This document shows, in pieces, positions 9,501 to 12,174 of a DNA stretch of 12,174 bases. A program made the position numbers and the translations under genes. Under the pieces are notes generated by a model that worked only from the letters and a program-made list of their open reading frames with translations, searched no databases and was not told where the DNA came from. Positions within the stretch are counted from its first letter, which is position 1. The number at the start of each line of letters is the position of its first letter. The DNA is from Verrucomicrobiota bacterium (GTDB taxonomy: Bacteria; Verrucomicrobiota; Verrucomicrobiia; Verrucomicrobiales; Akkermansiaceae), in the NCBI GenBank assembly GCA_008932955.1, contig WBXE01000056.1, positions 1 through 12,174 on the forward strand, written 5' to 3'.

Positions 9501-9603
9501 TAACATGCAGGCACGCCTCACGGCCATCCGCGGCCATTGCTCGGTGCACAGCGAGCCCGGCCGCGGCACCCGCGTCGTCTTCGACTTGCCCTGGGAAAGC
9601 TAA
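6526..9603 (+). CDS. Periplasmic-propeller sensor histidine kinase (Reg_prop, Y_Y_Y, HisKA_3, HATPase_c)
   Basis: The 1025-residue membrane kinase starts at GTG; the following residues form a signal peptide ending near ASARP (about 34). About 14 propeller blades of the Reg_prop type follow (for example GFLWVATKTGL, GNLWVGTRGGGL, GSLWIGYGGQGL) to about residue 650, enough for two seven-bladed propellers. A Y_Y_Y domain covers about 705-775, a single transmembrane helix about 783-806. The cytoplasmic HisKA_3 domain has the phosphoacceptor His834 in RDIHDDLG. The ATPase shows an N-box (KEALNNLVRHA, Asn942/943), a G1 box DDGLGFD with Asp971, and a GGNGLANM lid. In the family, such propellers sense extracytoplasmic ligands, often carbohydrates, and signal through phosphotransfer. 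Unlike the Bacteroides hybrid systems, receiver and DNA-binding domains are not fused; they are encoded by the next gene. No Shine-Dalgarno site precedes the GTG. The ligand is unknown. Confidence 0.92.
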   Translation: MTHSHRSLVFTLPRRWLACLGCGFVLLAPLASARPSWFIRNWQSDDGLPDNTVMGVSQAPDGFLWVATKTGLTRFDGVQFRPWQVVAQGAETGDSKAVLADHRGRIWVAKEQGIVVCVDHGRSTTVVGSDHAAADLGSRLMVEDAAGAVWVSYGNGEVLRIQDGRVRAFTEADGLPAGKLCYLVVDGMGQLWFSRGGWVGVFRDGEFRPLLESSTLFITGCRSGGIWGLKNGQIWRFTEGSAATMLGALPAETPVVTVSALHEDRDGFLWLGTREAGLFRFDHAGVVTAVMPQQTIYTLAEDREGNLWVGTRGGGLSQLKPSVVELLAIHSTTPFTPVGSICQDSAGVLWAALWPNGEVVGNAGQGWKPMPAQGGSTIPPALSVAADSQGGVWIGTQYHGLHHWQNGALTATLSAANGLGVNSNGTAANQVGALLASGSGEVWIGPVGPDAQGQVLQCQRTGQLQTFQLPLGSGPVVALAIDAAGDCWAASSEGRLLRVHADVLTDETDHTFAGAGKIRCLLGSADGSLWIGYGGQGLGRLKAGRFSHWRMENGLHDDYLSNMLPDARGRLWFAGNRGIFSVRTKDLDDFADGRATRIWSVAYGRNDGLPQLQASSDAWPGAQCGCDGRLFFAMQSGVAVVDADRLTENAQRPPVVIERVRVNGIIVAAYGAGGALASAHAAVPLELCQDDLDLHLAADQRQQVEFDFTALSFTKPESVGFKYRLRGLDADWVAAGARRVASYAHVPPGHYRFQVCACNSDGVWNETGAQLALTAEPYWWETTWFYAAAPLALTGLLSAAILWAWRRRIRHQIARLQIQQITERERARIARDIHDDLGATLTQIVMLSDSSGTLAPSTDGSLEKIHQVALAMTQTMDEIVWAVNPRHDRFDQLAMYLDAYAQEYLDATGLQCSVDFPDFLPPRPLSAQVRHDLFLAFKEALNNLVRHAAAQRVLISLTLRLDGFSLSVEDDGLGFDVSRSEARRTRGGNGLANMQARLTAIRGHCSVHSEPGRGTRVVFDLPWES

Positions 9604-9628
9604 AATCCACAATTTCTTCCTCCAACCC

Positions 9629-10276
9629 ATGCCAATCATTGTCTCCATCGTTGAAGACCACGCCCCGCTGCGCCAAATTTTGTCCGAGTGGATTGGCCAG
9701 GTAGGGGATATGCGACTGGGCCACACGTACCCAGACGCCGAATCTGCGCTGGCGGACTTGCCCCAACACCCGGCCGATGTGGTTTTGATGGACATCAATC
9801 TGCCCGGGCTCAGCGGCATCGAGTGCGTGCGCCAATTGAAAGGGCTGCTGCCGGCCACCCAATTCATGATGGTCACGGTGTACATGGATACCGATCGCAT
9901 CTTCAAGGCCTTGGCAGCCGGTGCCACCGGCTATCTGCTCAAGCGCAGCGCCCACACCGAACTCTTGCAGGCCATCCGCGAGGTGGCCGCCGGCGGCTCG
10001 CCGATGAGTCGCAACATCGCCCGCCGCATCGTCGAAACCTTTCACACCAGCCCGCCGCAGTCGCCGGTCATCCAATTGCTCAGCGAGCGCGAACTCGACG
10101 TGCTGCGCTTGTTAGCCCGCGGCCAGGTGAACAAGGAAATCGCTGCCGGCCTCCAACTCAGTTTCCACACCATCCATACCCTGGTCCGCCGCATCTACGA
10201 AAAACTCCACGTCCACACCCGCCGCGACGCCATCGCACGCTTCCATCAAGCCAACCAACCCCGCCAGCCGGATTAG
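9629..10276 (+). CDS. NarL/LuxR-family response regulator, cognate of the upstream kinase
   Basis: This 215-residue cytoplasmic DNA-binding regulator is of ordinary length for the NarL/FixJ type. The receiver domain (about 3-118) has the acidic pair Glu9/Asp10, phosphoacceptor Asp55 in LMDINLPG, Thr83 and Lys105. A LuxR-type helix-turn-helix occupies about 150-207 (LSERELDVLRLLARG, then NKEIAAGL and the recognition region TIHTLVRRIYEKL). It begins 25 nt after the kinase stop codon in the same direction, so the two are almost certainly co-transcribed. HisKA_3 kinases usually pair with NarL-type regulators, which supports the partnership. Targets are not visible in the sequence; the flanking secreted-protein genes are reasonable candidates. 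There is no Shine-Dalgarno site before the ATG. Confidence 0.92.
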   Translation: MPIIVSIVEDHAPLRQILSEWIGQVGDMRLGHTYPDAESALADLPQHPADVVLMDINLPGLSGIECVRQLKGLLPATQFMMVTVYMDTDRIFKALAAGATGYLLKRSAHTELLQAIREVAAGGSPMSRNIARRIVETFHTSPPQSPVIQLLSERELDVLRLLARGQVNKEIAAGLQLSFHTIHTLVRRIYEKLHVHTRRDAIARFHQANQPRQPD

Positions 10277-10332
10277 GAAAAAGCTCAAAAGCTCAAAGCT
10301 CCCGACTACCTTGGCCTGGCTGCGGCATGGTA

Positions 10333-10443
10333 GGGAGCGACGACCTTACTGTCGTCGTGCGGAAGCAAGGCCCATGAACCGAGCCTTCGGCACTCAGTCA
10401 TGGGCCGCTCTTCCGCTACCACCACACGAATGTGGTGGCTCCT
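10333..10443. other. Cloverleaf-like four-helix element (repeat or structured RNA)
   Basis: Four nested helices fit together with almost no unpaired junction bases. The closing helix pairs 10333-10337 (GGGAG) with 10439-10443 (CTCCT, one G-U). Hairpin 1 pairs CGACGAC 10338-10344 with GTCGTCG 10351-10357. Hairpin 2 pairs GCGGAAG 10359-10365 with CTTCCGC 10410-10416 and, after a symmetric 3x3 internal loop, GGCCCATGA 10369-10377 with TCATGGGCC 10398-10406. Hairpin 3 pairs CCACCACA 10419-10426 with TGTGGTGG 10431-10438 around a CGAA loop. It is not a tRNA: arm lengths and loops do not fit. It may be a dispersed palindromic repeat, a small RNA, or a 3' UTR structure of the regulator transcript. 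Confidence 0.7.
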
Positions 10444-10487
10444 CAGCCCAAGCTGCTCCCGTCTCCATTTGCAGGCTTTACGTCACA

Positions 10488-10522
10488 GTTTGCAGGTTCG
10501 CCTGCAAACCTTTCGGCCTTTT
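10488..10522 (+). terminator. Perfect 9-bp hairpin with TTCG loop, possible terminator
   Basis: GTTTGCAGG (10488-10496), loop TTCG (10497-10500), CCTGCAAAC (10501-10509) form a perfect stem. The downstream stretch has only short T runs (TTT at 10511-10513, TTTT at 10519-10522), so the terminator reading is moderate. A further direct copy of TTTGCAGG lies at 10468-10475, exactly 21 nt before the one in the stem, and could pair with the same right arm. That gives either two alternative hairpins or two same-face protein sites. Confidence 0.45.
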
Positions 10523-10529
10523 GTCCTCA

Positions 10530-10551
10530 GTTTGTACCACGTTTGTACCAC
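10530..10551 (+). repeat. 11-bp tandem direct repeat GTTTGTACCAC x2
   Basis: Two exact, directly adjacent copies (10530-10540 and 10541-10551) are followed by a partial third, GTTTTTGTG. The period is about one helical turn, which would put identical sites on the same face of DNA. It lies about 150 nt upstream of the exported-protein gene. It could be an operator or a chance or slippage duplication. Confidence 0.6.
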
Positions 10552-10565
10552 GTTTTTGTGCTTGG

Positions 10566-10590
10566 CTAGCCGCCGGGTCGCGCTAGTTTT
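10566..10590 (+). terminator. Imperfect hairpin followed by TTTT, weak terminator candidate
   Basis: CTAGC (10566-10570) pairs with GCTAG (10582-10586). The stem can be extended by GC/GC inside if one C is bulged. It is directly followed by TTTT at 10587-10590. The stem is short and the T run brief, so this is a low-confidence call. It would end read-through from the regulator before the next gene. Confidence 0.25.
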
Positions 10591-10620
10591 GTAAATTAAT
10601 TCGCTTGTTTGAATTAAATA
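10587..10620 (+). promoter_or_regulatory. AT-rich island with palindrome upstream of the exported-protein gene
   Basis: In a GC-rich surrounding this stretch is strongly AT-rich and contains TTAATTC (10596-10602) and its reverse complement GAATTAA (10611-10617), eight nt apart. A TTGTAA at 10589-10594 and TTAAAT at 10614-10619 resemble -35 and -10 boxes but with a 19-nt spacer. It is the most likely promoter or operator area for the gene starting at 10703. The assignment is tentative. Confidence 0.35.
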
Positions 10621-10702
10621 ACCCGCCCAAGCGCCTCCAAACTCCTCTAACAGTCCCTCTCCAACCCTCCGCCGGCTTATCCAGCAACCGCGTCCAAATA
10701 TC

Positions 10703-12174
10703 ATGAAATCCACCTCGCCAAAGACCCACCCCATGCAAAAATCCCGCTTCCCCGCTGCTTTCCTCGCCGCTCTCGCGCCCGACCCCACCACGCCAAGGAC
10801 AGGCCGCTGGCTGCGGATGATCTTCGGGTTGGCGCTGGCAGTGCTCGGCCTTGGTGCTCCGATCGCCTCGGCGGGAACCACAACCATACCCGTCACCAAC
10901 GGGAGCTTCGAGACGACGTATGGAGGCAGTACAGCTACGTATTGGTACCACTTGAACGCGGCCAACGGATGGACTCCGTCTACTGATAGCGCGTATGCGG
11001 CGTATAATATTGGTGATAGCGTGGGTATCGGTTACCCGGCCAACAACGCTGCTTTCGCCGCCGCCGCAAATGGGAAGTATGCCGTAAACCTGTTTGGTGT
11101 AAAGAATATCACTCAGGATATGGGGACGCAAACCTTCAACGCGGGTGACCAACTTTCGGTGTCATTCTCCGGCGGCTTCCCCAACGCCGGCGGCACCGTT
11201 AAAGGTGGCCTATTCTATGCCAAATTCATAATCAACGGGGTAACCTACACCAGCAGCGCTTACGATACGACAAACAATACTGGCGGTAGCGGCAGTTGGC
11301 AGACCTTTACGTTTACCCAGACAATTCCGGCTAATGTCACAGGAACTTTCCAAATTCAATTCAGTGTTGACCAAACTCTAACTTATAGACCTTGGCTCGA
11401 CAACGTCAGCAACGTCACCGTCACGTCAGTCGGCGGCAGCACCCCCACCATCACCACCTCGGGCACGCTTGCAGCGGTGAGCACCACCTACGGCACGGCC
11501 TCGGCCACGCCCAGCAGTTTCACGGTATCCGGTGCCAACATGACGGCCGGCATCACGGTCACGCCCCCGGCGGGTTTTGAGGTTTCGCAAACGGTGGGTG
11601 GCGCCAGCGGCTATGCTGGCAGCGGCACCGCCATCACCGTGGGGTCATCTGGTACCATTGCCTCCACCACGGTCTATGTGCGTCTCGCCGCCACGGCCAC
11701 GGTGGGCTCTTCGCCTTATTCGGGAAATATTACCTGTGTCAGCTCCGATGCCACGACGCAGAATGTGGCCACGGTCTCCAGCACGGTGAGCAAGGCGACG
11801 CCCACCGCGACCCTCACGGTTGACAACTCGCCGGTGACCTTTGATGGATCCCCCAAAGCGGCCACTGTGACCCTCTCGGCCAGCTCGGTAGCCGGTTCGG
11901 TGCAGAACATCCTGACCGGCGGCGCGGCCACCCAGACCGCTTCTAACACCTACGCGGTGACGGGCGACTTCGTGCCGACCGATACGGCCAACTACAACTC
12001 GCTCACCGGCTTGGCTGCCGGCAACTTCGTCATCAACCCGGCCGCTCAGACCTACGCCAGTTGGGCCAGCACGAACGGTGTGACCGGCGGTCCGAGCTAT
12101 GTGGGCAACGACGGGCTCAGCAACTTGTTGGTCTATGCGCTCGACCTCAAGCTCAACGGCGGCAATGGCTCGGC
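10703..12174 (+). CDS. Exported modular Ig-like/MBG-like protein, 5' part (runs off the window)
   Basis: An open frame from ATG 10703 has no stop up to the window edge, giving 490 codons of an incomplete gene. The N-terminus has a long basic leader and then a hydrophobic segment (MIFGLALAVLGLGAPIASA, residues 39-57): an extended signal peptide, probably cut near ASA-G. ATG 10733 (Met11) is an alternative start; Met39 alone would lack the basic region. Residues about 60-240 look like a jelly-roll/lectin-like domain of the kind opening with NGSFE and closing with WLDNVSNVTV. About 250-360 is an Ig-like module with MTAGITVTPPAGFEVS. About 365-445 is an MBG-like module. At 447-482 comes a segment with GNDGLSNLLVYALDL, similar to the near-C-terminal modules of many verrucomicrobial exported proteins, so the true end is probably not far away. 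The function is unknown: surface adhesion or carbohydrate binding is likely, and no catalytic motif is seen. Residues 60-240 are encoded by less GC-rich DNA than the rest. Confidence 0.85.
   Translation, partial: MKSTSPKTHPMQKSRFPAAFLAALAPDPTTPRTGRWLRMIFGLALAVLGLGAPIASAGTTTIPVTNGSFETTYGGSTATYWYHLNAANGWTPSTDSAYAAYNIGDSVGIGYPANNAAFAAAANGKYAVNLFGVKNITQDMGTQTFNAGDQLSVSFSGGFPNAGGTVKGGLFYAKFIINGVTYTSSAYDTTNNTGGSGSWQTFTFTQTIPANVTGTFQIQFSVDQTLTYRPWLDNVSNVTVTSVGGSTPTITTSGTLAAVSTTYGTASATPSSFTVSGANMTAGITVTPPAGFEVSQTVGGASGYAGSGTAITVGSSGTIASTTVYVRLAATATVGSSPYSGNITCVSSDATTQNVATVSSTVSKATPTATLTVDNSPVTFDGSPKAATVTLSASSVAGSVQNILTGGAATQTASNTYAVTGDFVPTDTANYNSLTGLAAGNFVINPAAQTYASWASTNGVTGGPSYVGNDGLSNLLVYALDLKLNGGNGS

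Larger units (their letters stand above)
10277..10702. other. Structured non-coding region between the regulator and the exported-protein gene
   Basis: I find no credible gene in these 426 nt on either strand. From left to right they hold: three closely spaced AAAGCTC words just after the stop codon (10280-10301); a cloverleaf-like multi-hairpin element (10333-10443); a perfect TTCG-loop hairpin (10488-10509) with an extra direct copy of its left arm; an 11-bp tandem repeat (10530-10551); a weaker hairpin followed by TTTT (10566-10590); and an AT-rich palindrome (10596-10617). The last 80 nt before the ATG are pyrimidine-rich and show no clear ribosome binding site. Confidence 0.7.

Noticed and set aside
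6717..9569. Numerous open frames of 60-230 codons in other frames within the kinase gene
   Set aside because: They are expected in GC-rich coding DNA; the kinase frame is supported throughout by propeller, Y_Y_Y and kinase motifs.
10488..10509. GGTTCGCC in a stem as the T-arm of a tRNA or an attachment site in a tRNA end
   Set aside because: The seven-base T-loop with flanking 5-bp stem does not form; no acceptor, D or anticodon arms are found nearby.
10483..11152. Long minus-strand open frames opposite the exported-protein gene (10483-10965 and 10583-11152)
   Set aside because: They have no recognisable domain or plausible start context and lie opposite a frame with a clear signal peptide and recognisable modules.
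1..12174. CRISPR array, insertion sequence or transposase gene
   Set aside because: There are no regularly spaced direct repeats with unique spacers and no transposase- or integrase-like protein in any frame; the repeats seen are short palindromes.

Overview
The window is GC-rich bacterial DNA and looks like a piece of a verrucomicrobial chromosome. That is an inference from protein style, not from a marker gene. The clues are secreted proteins built from autotransporter-associated beta-strand (PATR) repeats without an autotransporter barrel, a large periplasmic-propeller histidine kinase, a final exported protein with an Ig-like/MBG-like/'GLSNLLVYAL' architecture, weak or absent Shine-Dalgarno sites, and structured intergenic repeats.

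Layout, all genes on the + strand. (1) 119-3127 and 3366-6377 are two tandem paralogues of about 1000 residues. Each has a signal peptide, a NodB-type polysaccharide deacetylase domain, a beta-sandwich linker and at least four PATR repeats. The duplication includes about 108 bp of upstream leader. The gap between them carries a palindromic cluster of CACTGAA/TTCAGTG motifs. (2) 6378-6525 is a short spacer with two inverted copies of a TTGTAGCGG repeat. (3) 6526-9603 and 9629-10276 form a two-component pair: a sensor kinase with about 14 propeller blades, a Y_Y_Y domain, one transmembrane helix and HisKA_3/HATPase domains, then a NarL/LuxR-type response regulator 25 nt downstream. (4) 10277-10702 is a 426-bp non-coding stretch with much palindromic structure, including a four-helix cloverleaf-like element, a perfect 9-bp hairpin with a TTCG loop, and an 11-bp tandem repeat. 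(5) 10703-12174 is the 5' part of another exported modular protein, open to the right edge of the window.

A plausible joint picture, which is inference only: the kinase senses a carbohydrate or other extracytoplasmic ligand, and its regulator controls surface or secreted proteins such as the neighbouring deacetylases and the downstream exported protein. Nothing in the sequence directly proves that regulatory link. The most unusual items are the NodB-PATR fusion present as a tandem pair, and the cloverleaf element at 10333-10443.
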